A stretch of DNA of 64,000 bases. It comes from CAWCKS01 sp963796195. Lineage in GTDB: Bacteria > Pseudomonadota > Alphaproteobacteria > Rhizobiales > Xanthobacteraceae. The notes beneath the pieces are model-generated. The model was not told the DNA's origin and searched no databases. It saw only the letters and a list, made by a program, of their open reading frames with translations. The stretch lies in assembly GCA_963796195.1 (NCBI GenBank), contig CAWCKS010000014.1, positions 806,001 to 870,000 on the forward strand. Direction: 5' to 3'. Made by a program: the position numbers and the translations under genes. Numbering within the stretch: position 1 is the stretch's first letter; each line of letters begins with the position of its first letter. This document shows positions 27,439-36,365 of this stretch, one piece after another.

Positions 27439-28678
27439 CTACCCCGCCGCGGCAGCTTTGCCCTTGAGATCCGTCGAATACTTGATGTTCACGGGGGCGT
27501 TGGCCTCGAACGGGCTCTTCAGGTCGAGCTCTTTCGCGATCTCGCGGATTTGCGGAAACACTTCCTGCCCGATCAACCTGATGCAGGTCAGCGAGTCCTG
27601 CTGGCTGACGCGGCCGTCATTGCCCCACAGCGCGAGGATGCCGGGACGGGTCTCCTCGAAGGATGCGCTTGAGCTTCGGCACCACGGTCTTCGGCGTGCC
27701 GGCAATGATGCGCAGATCGGCAAGCTGCTGCTCGAACGGTACGTTACGCGGGTTCGCGGTACGACCGGCGGCGAACTGCACGAAGCCGCGGCGGTTCGAC
27801 GGTGAGCCGTAACCCGACGGCGTGCTCCACACGGGGTGCGCAAGGCCGGTGAACTCGCCCTGCATCCAGCGGAACTGCTTTGCGTTCTCGATCGCCTTCT
27901 CTTCGGTGTCGGAGACGTGGACCTGAATCAGATAGCCGCGGTTCTCCGGCCCGCTGGTGTAGCCCGCCTGCGCCGCGACTTGATCGTACAGCTCCCAGAT
28001 CTTCTTGGTCTGCTCGATCGAGGTGTTGAGCGCGATATAGGGATAGCGCTGCTGCGCCGCCCAGATGATGGTCTCCTTGGAGATCACGCCGGGAATCCAG
28101 ACCCGCGGATACGGCTTTTGCAGCGGCACCGCCCACGGATTGACCACGCGGTGCTGGTAGTGCGTGCCCTCGAAGCGGAACGGCCCGGGCTGCGTCCAGG
28201 CCTTCACGATCAGCTCGTGCGCTTCCTCGAAGCGCTCGCGGTTGAACGCCGGGTTCACGCCGGTCGCGAGCTGCTCCTGGCCGCCGCCGCGCACGAAACC
28301 GGACACCAGCCTGCCTTTGGAAATCATGTCGATCATCGCCAGCTCTTCGGCGAGCCGGATCGGGTTCTCGGCGAGCGGCAGCGGATTGCCGAGCATGACG
28401 ATCTTCGCCTTCTTGGTCATGCCGGCGAGGATCGCAGCAAAAATGTTGGCCTTGGCCTGCATGCAGAACGGCGCGTTGTGGTGCTCGTTCAGCATGATGC
28501 CGTCGATGCCGACCTCCTCGGCCAGCATGTATTGCTCGATGTAGTTGTTGTAGAGCCGCGAGCCCGCGACCGGATCGAAATTGCTGTTTGAGAACATCAG
28601 CGCGGTGGCGCCGAAGTCGAGGCCGGCCTGCTCGGAGTAAGCCGACATCGGCTGCTCGGTAAAATACATCAGGTGCAT
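27439..28678 (-). CDS. LLM class flavin-dependent oxidoreductase (luciferase-like), frameshifted
   Basis: The ATG at 28678 has AAGGAG seven bases upstream. The protein has the bacterial luciferase-like fold: MLAEEVGIDGIMLNEHHNAP, GNPLPLAENPIRLAEELAMI, SKGRLVSGFVRGGGQEQLAT. One extra T near 27660 (KRILEETRPG region) shifts the frame, which then runs to 27439; repaired length is about 412 residues. These enzymes use reduced flavin and O2 to oxidise aldehydes or other organic substrates. The gene lies 12 bases after an alpha/beta hydrolase on the same strand, forming a two-gene operon in which the hydrolase may cleave the oxygenation product. Confidence 0.88.
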
Positions 28679-28690
28679 TGGTTTGCTCCT

Positions 28691-29470
28691 TCAGTCGATG
28701 AATGTCGTAACGAGTTTTGCCAGTGCGGCGGGCTGCTCCATGTCGACGCAGTGGCCGCAAGCCTTGACGATCTCGAGCCGTGCGTTGGGCAGCTTTTCGG
28801 CATAGGCCTTGCCGGCGCTCAACGGCACGACATGATCGTCGTCGCCCCACACCACCAGCGCCGGCGCACGCACGGCGCTGAGCAGATGCGGCATGGTCTG
28901 GCTGTACATATACGGCTTCCAGGCGATGCGGAAACTCATCTCGCGACAGATGTCCCACATCTCGAGCTGATCGACCGACGGCTCGGCGGTGTAGACGCGG
29001 TCGAACGCCGCCTGGTCGTGGAAGCCGGCACGGGCGTAATCGATGTAACCGGTGACGGCGAGGTCAAGGATGTCGCCCTGCGGCGGCTTCAGTCCCATGG
29101 CGCCTGATAGCACCAGTTTGGATACATCGGATGGCGCCATGATCGCCATTTCGGCGGCGATCCAGCCGCCAAATCCGAGGCCAACCAACGCTGCATTCTT
29201 GATGCCGAGCTCGCTGAGCAGGCCGCGATAAACGATCGCGATGTCGCGGACGCTCCGCATCCAGTCCGGCCGCTCGGAGCGCGAATAACCCGGATGATGC
29301 GGCACCAGCACGTCATAGCGCTCGGCGAGCGCATCATAGAACGGCAAGCTATCCGGCGTGCCGGTCTCATGATGCAGAACGATGATGGGCTTTCCCTTCC
29401 CGGCGCGGGCGAGGTGCAATTTCGCACCGGGGATTTCGAACTTCAATTCCGTCCAGTTTCCTCCAGACAT
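28691..29470 (-). CDS. Alpha/beta hydrolase lacking the usual nucleophile serine
   Basis: An intact 259-residue alpha/beta hydrolase starting at ATG 29470 (AGGGGAA upstream). The fold landmarks are clear: LHHETGTPDSLPFYDALAE, HHPGYSRSERPDW, WGDDDHVVPLS (acid) and ACGHCVD (histidine). At the nucleophile elbow the sequence reads VGLGFGGW, so residue 99, normally Ser, Cys or Asp, is Gly. Either it is catalytically altered, for example a cofactor-free lyase or binding protein, or the family uses another residue. It heads an operon with the luciferase-like monooxygenase. Confidence 0.85.
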   Translation of the reverse strand: MSGGNWTELKFEIPGAKLHLARAGKGKPIIVLHHETGTPDSLPFYDALAERYDVLVPHHPGYSRSERPDWMRSVRDIAIVYRGLLSELGIKNAALVGLGFGGWIAAEMAIMAPSDVSKLVLSGAMGLKPPQGDILDLAVTGYIDYARAGFHDQAAFDRVYTAEPSVDQLEMWDICREMSFRIAWKPYMYSQTMPHLLSAVRAPALVVWGDDDHVVPLSAGKAYAEKLPNARLEIVKACGHCVDMEQPAALAKLVTTFID

Positions 29471-29614
29471 CGGGCGTTCCCCTTTTTTTAAGATCGTCGC
29501 AGCCGAAATGGCCGCTGTCAAATGGCCCGTCGTTCGTTCGAACGACGACATCGCCCGCCTGGGCAGCCAAAAGGGCCCGCAATTCGAACATTGCGACATC
29601 AAGGACATCACACA

Positions 29615-30833
29615 GTGGCAAATCATACTGTTCAGGCCGATGCGCCGGCGGTTACGCGGGGCACCTCCTCCGCAATCGTGGTCATTTGCGCGCTGGCTGC
29701 GCTTGCGACGCTTGCGACCAACATTTTCCTGCCCTCGCTGCCGCAGCTGGCGCGCGACCTTCATGTCTCGAGTGCCGCGGCCACCAGCGCAATTCCGGTG
29801 TTTCTGCTCGCTTTCTCGGTGACCCAGCTGGTGGTCGGGCCGCTGTCGGACCGGTTCGGCCGGGCTACGCCGGCGCTGGCGGGGCTCGGTGTCGCCATCA
29901 TCGGCACCATCTGGTGCGCCTACGCTCAGGACCTGACCGGCCTGTTGATCGGGCGCGTGGTCCAGGGCAGCGGCGCGGGCGCCGCCGGCGTGCTCGCGCG
30001 TGCAATTGCGCGCGACCTCTACGACGGCAACAAGCTGGAGCGGGCGATGTCGTACATCACGATCGCCACCGCGGCGTCGCCAGGATTTTCGCCCCTGCTC
30101 GGCGGCGCGCTCGACCATTTCCTCGGCTGGCGCTGGGAGTTCCTGTCGGTTGCCGGTTACATCATCTGCGCGACGGCGGGGTTCATGCTGTTTGTCGGCG
30201 AAACCAACCACGGGCTGCGGCGCGCGACGTCTCCACTGACGGTCGCGCGCATCTATCTCGGCTTGCTGCGCGACTCGCGATTTTACGCGCCCGCGACCAC
30301 CACTGCGCTGCTGATGGCTGGCCTGTTCGCCATCCTGGCGGCGACGCCAAGGTTGTTCACCGAGGACTTCGGCTTCTCGCCGATGGCGCTCGGCGTGCTG
30401 TTCGCCTGCGTCATCTTTGTGATGATTGCCGCCGGCGTCATCGCGCCGCGACTATCGGAGCGTCTTGGCAACGCGCGGGCCGCACTGATCGGCCTGATCC
30501 TGATGACGGCCGGCGCGTCGCGGTTCTTGCCGGCGTCGTATTGCTCGGAAAATCCGCAGTGATGTTCATCGTAACGATCTCGATCGTCCTGTTCGGTGCC
30601 GGCCTCGCCAACCCGCTGACGACGGCCGCAGCGCTCGCGCCATTCGGCGACAAGGCCGGCGTCGCCGCAGCAATGGTCGGATTTGTCATCGGCCTCGGCG
30701 CCGCAATCGGCGTGCCGCTCGCCGCTTTGCTGGCGCACGACCCCGGCCTGGCCTCGGCTACGCGCTGGTGCTGACCTCGGCGCTGTCGTTGCTTCGGCAC
30801 AGCGTTCGCCCGCGGCCGGGCAAGGCCGACTGA
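29615..30833 (+). CDS. MFS transporter, Bcr/CflA-type multidrug efflux, frameshifted
   Basis: Starts at GTG 29615, nine bases after AAGGA (VANHTVQADAPAVTRG). Twelve membrane segments are expected. The first is followed by TNIFLPSLPQLARDLHV, and the motif GPLSDRFGRATPAL lies between helices 2 and 3, both typical of Bcr/CflA drug exporters. Frame changes near 30520 and 30750 split the last third; joined length is about 405 residues. It is divergent from the monooxygenase/hydrolase operon and may export a related compound. Substrate unknown. Confidence 0.85.
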
Positions 30834-30951
30834 TGCCGATTTGGTACCGATGTCGGTACCGCGCATGGCAGCAATGAAGCTGGCACTGGAGGACGAAGCT
30901 CGACCATAACTCTAAGCTCACAACAACCAAGAGCATGGAGGAGGGATCGAG

Positions 30952-31725
30952 ATGAATCCGAAGGGTAAGGTCTGCGTCGTCACCGGAGGCGCGAGCGGCA
31001 TCGGTGAGGCGACCGCGCGCGCCTTTGCGAAAGCCGGCGCCAAGGGCGTGGTGGTTGCCGATCTCAACGGCGACAAGCTCGCAGGCCGTGGCGCGCGACA
31101 TCAACGGCCTTGCAGTCGTCACCGACGTCGGCAAGGAAGCCGACATCAAGGCGCTGGTCGCCGCGGCCGAGGCGAAATACGGCCCGGTCGACATCTTCTT
31201 CTCCAACGCCGGCATCTCGCGCAAGGGCCAGGAAGACGCCTCCGACGCCGACTGGGATATCAGCTGGCGCGTCCATGTCATGAGCCATGTGTTTGCCGCG
31301 CGCGCCCTGCTCCCCGGCATGCTGGCGCGCGGCTCGGGCTACCTGCTCAACACCGCGTCGGCCGCCGGCCTGCTCGCCTCGCTGAACTCGATGCCCTATG
31401 GGGTAACGAAGTGCGCTGCGATCTCGCTCGCCGAGCATCTTGCCATTCAATACGGCGATCGCGGCATCCGCGTCTCCGTGCTGTGCCCTCAAGCGGTTAA
31501 GACCGGCATGTCGACCGGGGGTCCGAGCGCCGCACGCGTCGACGGCATGATGATGCCGGACGAAGTGGCAAGATGGTGCTCGATGCGATGGAGGAGGAGC
31601 GCTTCCTCATCCTGTCGCATCCGACCGTGCAGGATTATTCCACGCGCAAGACATCCGACCGCAATCGCTGGCTCCACGGCATGCGGCGCCTGCGCGATAA
31701 GACCTACGGCAAGCGCGCGGGGTGA
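30952..31725 (+). CDS. SDR family oxidoreductase, frameshifted
   Basis: The ATG at 30952 follows GGAGGAGGG. The SDR features are VVTGGASGIGEATARAFAKA (cofactor), FFSNAGISRKG, and the catalytic YGVTK in SMPYGVTKCAAISLAEHL. An extra G near 31078 and a shift near 31575 break the frame; the joined protein is about 257 residues and ends TYGKRAG. The expected activity is NAD(P)-dependent alcohol/ketone conversion. It stands between an MFS exporter and a MOSC protein, with no clear pathway. Confidence 0.87.
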
Positions 31726-31833
31726 GGATCTCGTCCTTTGGCGGCGTGGCTGGTCGCGCTAGGCGCGGGGCTTGCAAAACCCCGGCGTTGATGCCCAACT
31801 GGCTTCGCCAGCCAACAAGTTTGCGAAGCCGCC

Positions 31834-32410
31834 ATGACCGACATACCCACACTGACTCGCCCGCAGATGGTCGAAGCCTTCGAGCATCCGATCGGCTCGA
31901 TCGCGCGCACCGTTCCCGGCGGTGCGGTCGGCTGGAAAGGCGTGCTGACGCACATCCACATCGCGCCGTCGCCAGCGAAACGATGGAGGAGCTGCGCGAA
32001 GCCGAATGCATCGCCGGCCGCGGCATCGTCGGGACCGCTATTTCAACGGCAACGGCACCTATTCGGCCAAAGCCTGAACTCGCGCGAGGTTCGCTGATCG
32101 AGCAGGAGGTGCTCGATGCGCTGGCGCGCAACGATCCGCCGCTGCAGAGCGGGCCGATCCTGCTGGCGCCGCAGGAACACCGCCGCAATCTCACCGTGCG
32201 CGGCGTGCCGCTCAATCACCTGGTCGGCCGCCGTTTCCGCGTCGGCGACGTCATCCTGCGCGGCGGGCGGTTGAACTTCCCGTGCAAATACCTCGCCGAC
32301 CTCTTGGCAAGCCGGTGATGTTGCCGCTGTACAATCGCAGTGGCCTGAATTGCTCGATCGAGCGCAGCGGCGTGATCCGCCCGGGCGAGGTGATCGAGTT
32401 GATCGACTAA
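31834..32410 (+). CDS. MOSC domain-containing protein, multiply frameshifted
   Basis: Joined segments give about 191 residues: MTDIPTLTRPQMVEAFEHPI, VPGGAVGWKGVLTHIHIAPS, METMEELREAE-like, IAGRGIVGDRYFNGNGTYS, IEQEVLDALARNDPPLQSGP, APQEHRRNLTVRGVPLNHLV, GRLNFPCKYLADLL, LYNRSGLNCSIERSGVI. This is a standalone MOSC domain, the C-terminal domain of molybdenum-cofactor sulfurases, with its conserved cysteine in FPCKYL. Such proteins are thought to carry sulfur or bind molybdopterin. Frame changes occur near 31978, 32033, 32083 and 32308. The end overlaps the open frame of the convergent phosphatase. Confidence 0.78.
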
Positions 32411-33964
32411 GCGCCGCTCCGCCAGCTTCCGCGACGCCTCACCCGCCGGCACAAGATCAACCGCCCACAAATTCGTATCGTCGACGTCCTTCAGCGTCAC
32501 CGTCATCACGCCGGTGCGGCCGTCGATATCGACGCGGCCGAAGAACTGCAGCCCAAAGCACGGCGCGAGGTTCTCGCCCTGCTCCGCGGTGCAGCCCTTC
32601 TGATATCGCACTTGAGGCCCAAAAGTATTGTCGAGATCGGCGGGGCCCCAGCTGCCGGCATGCAGCGGGCCGGAGACGAATTCCCAGAATGGCGTGAAGT
32701 CGGAAAACACCGCGCGGTTCGGATCATAGTGGTGAGCCGCAGTGTAATGCTGGTCAGCTGTCAACCAAACGGTGTTGGTCACGGCTGAGCGCTTCATCGC
32801 TGACAACAGGTCTGCGATCTCGACTTCGCGTCCGACCGGCGGGCCGTCGCCATGCGCAGGACCGTCGGGGCTGATGAGGCCAAGCGGCAGGTCGGCGGCG
32901 ATGACCTTCCACACCGCTTTCGAGGCGGCGAGTTCGCGCTTCAGCCAGGCAATCTGCTTGGCTCCGAGAAACGGCGGCCGTTCGCTGTCCGGCCAGTTCG
33001 GGCCGCGATAGCTCCGCATATCGATCATGAACACGTCGAGCAACGGCCCGTAGCCGATCTTGCGATAGACCCGCCCCGGCTCGACGATAGTCTGCCGCGT
33101 CGGCATGTATTCGTGGAAGGCACGGCCGGCGCGGGCGGCGAGCAGCAGCGCGCTGCGATCGGTGTAGCCGGCTTCATCAAGGATGCGGCTCGGCCACCAG
33201 TCATTGCTGACCTCGTGATCATCCCACTGCGCGAGGATCGGCACCTCGGCATTGAAGGCGCGCACGTTGGCGTCGAGCAGATTGTATTTGTAGTTGCCGC
33301 GAAACTGATTCAGCGTCTGCGCAATCTCGGATTTTTCCTCGGTGACGAGGTTGCGCCAGATCTCGCCGTTTGGCAGTTTTATCTCGCGCGGGATCATGCA
33401 GTCGGCGTAGATGCTGTCGCCGGAATGGATGAAGAAGTCCGGACGATTGTCGCGGATGGTGCGGAACGTGCGCATGCCACCACGCGAGACATCGATGCCC
33501 CAACCCTGGCCCGCGGCATCGCCGGACCAGGTGAACGAGATCGAGCGGCGATCCATCGGCGCGGTACGAAAGCGCCCGACCTGCGCTTCGCCGATGATGG
33601 TCGGCGAAGAGAGATCCTGCAGGCTGATGCGATAAAAGATGTGTTCGTCGGCCGGAAGATCTTCCAGCAGCACTTTTGCGGTAAGGTCGCTCTCCGGCAG
33701 CGCGTCGGCAAAGGTCGCGTTGACGATAGTGCTGAAGCTCTCCGTGGTCGAAGCCTCGACCAGCATCCGCGCGGGGCGATCGGCGCGCGCCCACACCACG
33801 CCGGAGTCAGTGGATACGTCGCCCGACTGCAGGCCATGCGTCAGCGACGGCCGGTCAGCGGCGCGGCTCAGATACGGTGCCGCGGCCAAACCGAGGCTGC
33901 CGAGGGTGGCGCTCGCCGCGCCACTTGCCAGGAATTGCCGTCGCGTCGGGCCGTGTGCTGCCAC
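32216..33964 (-). CDS. phoD: Alkaline phosphatase D family protein (PhoD-like), Tat-exported
   Basis: Starts at GTG 33964, six bases after TTGGAG (VAAHGPTRRQFLASGAASAT). The RRxFL twin-arginine signal ends around YLSRA, so the protein is exported folded to the periplasm. PhoD features are HGLQSGDVSTDSGVVWARAD, FIHSGDSIYADC, QWDDHEVSNDW and LTADQHYTAAHHY, which bind the metal centre. The open frame runs to 32216 (582 residues) and overlaps the convergent MOSC gene by 195 bases; the last 60 or so residues are unlike the family, so an undetected indel may hide a true stop near 32400. It cleaves phosphodiesters or monoesters. Confidence 0.88.
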   Translation of the reverse strand: MAAHGPTRRQFLASGAASATLGSLGLAAAPYLSRAADRPSLTHGLQSGDVSTDSGVVWARADRPARMLVEASTTESFSTIVNATFADALPESDLTAKVLLEDLPADEHIFYRISLQDLSSPTIIGEAQVGRFRTAPMDRRSISFTWSGDAAGQGWGIDVSRGGMRTFRTIRDNRPDFFIHSGDSIYADCMIPREIKLPNGEIWRNLVTEEKSEIAQTLNQFRGNYKYNLLDANVRAFNAEVPILAQWDDHEVSNDWWPSRILDEAGYTDRSALLLAARAGRAFHEYMPTRQTIVEPGRVYRKIGYGPLLDVFMIDMRSYRGPNWPDSERPPFLGAKQIAWLKRELAASKAVWKVIAADLPLGLISPDGPAHGDGPPVGREVEIADLLSAMKRSAVTNTVWLTADQHYTAAHHYDPNRAVFSDFTPFWEFVSGPLHAGSWGPADLDNTFGPQVRYQKGCTAEQGENLAPCFGLQFFGRVDIDGRTGVMTVTLKDVDDTNLWAVDLVPAGEASRKLAERRLVDQLDHLARADHAAALDRAIQATAIVQRQHHRLAKRSARYLHGKFNRPPRRMTSPTRKRRPTR

Positions 33965-34144
33965 CGTCGCTCCAACAAAGTGATTCGTCGGCCGGACCGT
34001 GCCTGCGTTGTTTGACTCCCCGCCGAAGGATTTGCGACCGCGCCGTGACTCCCTGTTCCCGCATGGCGGGCTGCTTCGCACAGGCATCGCTTTCGGGACT
34101 CGGCTTGTGTACCAATCGAGGGCAGCAGCCTGAAGGACACAACA

Positions 34145-35095
34145 ATGAGCGCCGGCAAACGCCTCCCCGGGACCCCCGAACCGATGCACCACTGGAAGGG
34201 TGCCGGCGGCGTCGTCATCGCCGGTGATTCCTGGGGCGATCCGAACGGGCCGCTGGTGTTGCTGCAGCATGGCGGCGGCCAGACCCGCCACGCCTGGAAG
34301 GGTGCCGGCGAGCATCTCGGCAAGGCCGGCTATCACGCGGTTGCGTTCGACGCGCGCGGCCACGGCGATTCGAGCTGGGCCGAGAATGGCGACTACGGCC
34401 AGGACGCGATGGTCGACGACCTGATCTGCGTGATCAAGGCGCTCGGCAATCGCCGCCCCGTGCTGGTCGGTGCGTCGATGGGCGGCGGCACCAGCCTGAC
34501 CGCGGTCGGCGAGGATCGCGTCGATGCCACGGCGCTGGTGCTGGTCGACATCGCCCACCGTGTCGAGCCTGAAGGCGTGAAGAAGATCCGAGCCTTTATG
34601 GGCCAGAAGCCCGATGGTTTTGCGTCACTCGATGAAGTCGCGGAAGCGATCGCGAGCTATCAACCGCACCGCCAGCGCAAGCGCAATCTCGACGGGCTCG
34701 CCAAGAACGTCCGCCTCGCCGACAACGGCAAATACCGCTGGCACTGGGATCCGAGATTTCACAGCGGCATTCGCGACGTGCCGAAGCGGCAGCAGCGCAT
34801 GGAAGCCTGCGTGCGCGCCTTAAGCCTGCCGACGCTTCTGGTGCGCGGCGGCCTCTCCGACATTCTGAGCGAGGAAGGCGCGGCGGAGTTTCTGAAGCTT
34901 TATCCGCGCGCGGAATACGTCAACGTCACCGGCGCTGGCCACATGGTCGCCGGCGATCGCAACGACATTTTTGCCGGCGCGGTGATCGAATTCCTGCACC
35001 GCGTGGTGCCGGTCGGCGGCGCACCCGTGAAGCCGCCGCACCCGGCCGCGCCGCATCACGTCGGCCCGCCCGGCGATGTGAATGATGTGCCGTGA
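34145..35095 (+). CDS. Alpha/beta hydrolase
   Basis: An intact 316-residue alpha/beta hydrolase starting at ATG 34145, six bases after AAGGA. The oxyanion region is LLQHGGGQTRHAWKGAGEHL, the nucleophile elbow VLVGASMGGGTSL (Ser), the acid GGLSDILS and the histidine GAGHMVAG. The C-terminal tail is proline- and histidine-rich (VKPPHPAAPHHVGPPGDV), which is unusual. It has no signal peptide. It is related to epoxide-hydrolase or peroxidase-like hydrolases, but the substrate cannot be predicted. An insertion sequence begins 50 bases downstream. Confidence 0.9.
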   Translation: MSAGKRLPGTPEPMHHWKGAGGVVIAGDSWGDPNGPLVLLQHGGGQTRHAWKGAGEHLGKAGYHAVAFDARGHGDSSWAENGDYGQDAMVDDLICVIKALGNRRPVLVGASMGGGTSLTAVGEDRVDATALVLVDIAHRVEPEGVKKIRAFMGQKPDGFASLDEVAEAIASYQPHRQRKRNLDGLAKNVRLADNGKYRWHWDPRFHSGIRDVPKRQQRMEACVRALSLPTLLVRGGLSDILSEEGAAEFLKLYPRAEYVNVTGAGHMVAGDRNDIFAGAVIEFLHRVVPVGGAPVKPPHPAAPHHVGPPGDVNDVP

Positions 35096-35145
35096 GGTAT
35101 CGCGCTATTGAAACGTCGAGCGCGCTAATTCCCCCCCCAAGACCC

Positions 35146-35163
35146 CAGGGGAATCGCATGTGG
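35146..35163 (+). repeat. Left terminal inverted repeat of the ISAs1-type element
   Basis: CAGGGGAATCGCATGTGG, inverse of the right end at 16 of 18 positions. Confidence 0.75.
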
Positions 35164-35235
35164 GGATGAGTAACCCATTGCTTGAGCGTTCGAAATGGAT
35201 TCTGAGGATGGCTCCTGTGTTGGAGGGAGCCACCG

Positions 35236-36333
35236 ATGGAGCGATTTGCGGAATGCTTTTCGGATTTGCCAGACCCGCGGGCGGACAACGCGCTGCACGA
35301 TTTGACCGAGATTTTGTTCATCGCTTTGTTGGCGACGTTGTGCGGAGCGACGGCCTGCACCGACATGGCGCTGTTTGCGCGGATGAAGGCCTACCTTTGG
35401 CAAGATGTGCTGGTGCTCAAGAATGGCCTGCCAAGCCACGACACCTTCAGCCGCGTCTTCCGCATGATCGATCCGAAGGCCTTCGAGCGCGGGTTTCGAC
35501 GCTTTATGACGGCCTTTGCGCAAGGCGCGAAGATCAAACGGCCGAAGGGGGTGATCGCGCTCGATGGCAAGGCGCTGCGGCGTGGCTACGAACGTGGCAA
35601 GAGCCATATGCCGCCGGTCATGGTGACGGCGTGGGCGGCGCAGACGCGGATGGCACTCGCCAACGTGCTGGCGCCGAACAACAACGAAGTCGACGGCGCC
35701 TTGCAGTTGCTCGAACTTCTGCAGCTCAAGGGCTGCATCGTTACGGCCGACGCTCTGCATTGTCATCGGGCGATGGCCAAAGCGATCGTAGCGCGGGGTG
35801 GCGACTATGTCCTGGCAGTCAAGGAGAACCAGCCCGCGCTGCTGGAAGACGCCAAAGCGGCCATTCGCGTCGCCCAACGCGAAGGCAAGACATCGCTCAC
35901 CACGACCGACGCCGACCATGGGCGCAAGGAAAAGCGCGGTGCGCTCGTCGCGCCGGTCAAGGATATGGCCAAAAAGCACGACTTCCCCGCTCTCAAAGCC
36001 GTTGCCCGCATCACCTGCAAGCGCGGCAGCGACAGAACCGTCGAGCGCTACTATCTGATGAGCAAACCCTACAGCCGAACAGAGGTTCTGCGCATCGTTC
36101 GCACCCACTGGACCATCGAGAATGGCTTGCACTGGCCTCTCGACGTCACACTCGACGAGGACCTGGCGCGCAGCTACAGGGACAATGCGCCCGCCAATCT
36201 TGCTGTCCTCAGGCGTCTGGCGCTCAACGTGGCACGCGCTCATCCAGACAACACAACCTCTCTGCGTGGCAAACTCAAACGCGCCGGATGGAACGATACC
36301 TTCCTCTTCGAACTCCTCGGCCACATGCGATAG
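35236..36333 (+). CDS. ISAs1 family transposase
   Basis: An intact 365-residue DDE transposase filling the element. It begins MERFAECFSDLPDPRADN (the N-terminal DUF4338-like/H-repeat region). The catalytic core has VIALDGKALRRGYERG, IVTADALHCHRAMAKAI, YVLAVKENQPAL, and the glutamate region THWTIENGLHWPLDVTLDED, followed by NLAVLRRLALN. This pattern is characteristic of ISAs1. The gene has no frameshift, and the ends are present, so the copy may be active. Confidence 0.93.
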   Translation: MERFAECFSDLPDPRADNALHDLTEILFIALLATLCGATACTDMALFARMKAYLWQDVLVLKNGLPSHDTFSRVFRMIDPKAFERGFRRFMTAFAQGAKIKRPKGVIALDGKALRRGYERGKSHMPPVMVTAWAAQTRMALANVLAPNNNEVDGALQLLELLQLKGCIVTADALHCHRAMAKAIVARGGDYVLAVKENQPALLEDAKAAIRVAQREGKTSLTTTDADHGRKEKRGALVAPVKDMAKKHDFPALKAVARITCKRGSDRTVERYYLMSKPYSRTEVLRIVRTHWTIENGLHWPLDVTLDEDLARSYRDNAPANLAVLRRLALNVARAHPDNTTSLRGKLKRAGWNDTFLFELLGHMR

Positions 36334-36338
36334 CCCTG
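36321..36338 (-). repeat. Right terminal inverted repeat of the ISAs1-type element
   Basis: Its reverse complement is CAGGGCTATCGCATGTGG, matching the left end at 16 of 18 positions. It overlaps the last codons of the transposase. Confidence 0.75.
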
Positions 36339-36365
36339 CCCACAAGGGGGAGGGTAAGAAGACAA

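Larger units (their letters stand above)
35146..36338 (+). mobile_element. ISAs1-family insertion sequence
   Basis: The element is 1,193 bp with one transposase gene. Its ends are imperfect 18-bp inverted repeats: 35146-35163 and 36321-36338 agree at 16 of 18 positions, outer sequence CAGGG and inner ATCGCATGTGG. It is inserted between the alpha/beta hydrolase and ppc 3' ends, apparently within a CT-rich intergenic repeat (a run of eight C on the left, CCCACAAGGGGGAGGG on the right). I could not identify a clean target duplication. Both neighbouring genes remain intact. Confidence 0.85.

Noticed and set aside
31740..31833. Short GC-rich hairpins between the SDR and MOSC genes, considered as attenuator or riboswitch
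   Set aside because: Stems such as GGC-TTC-GCC are short and of a kind common in GC-rich sequence; no riboswitch core recognised.
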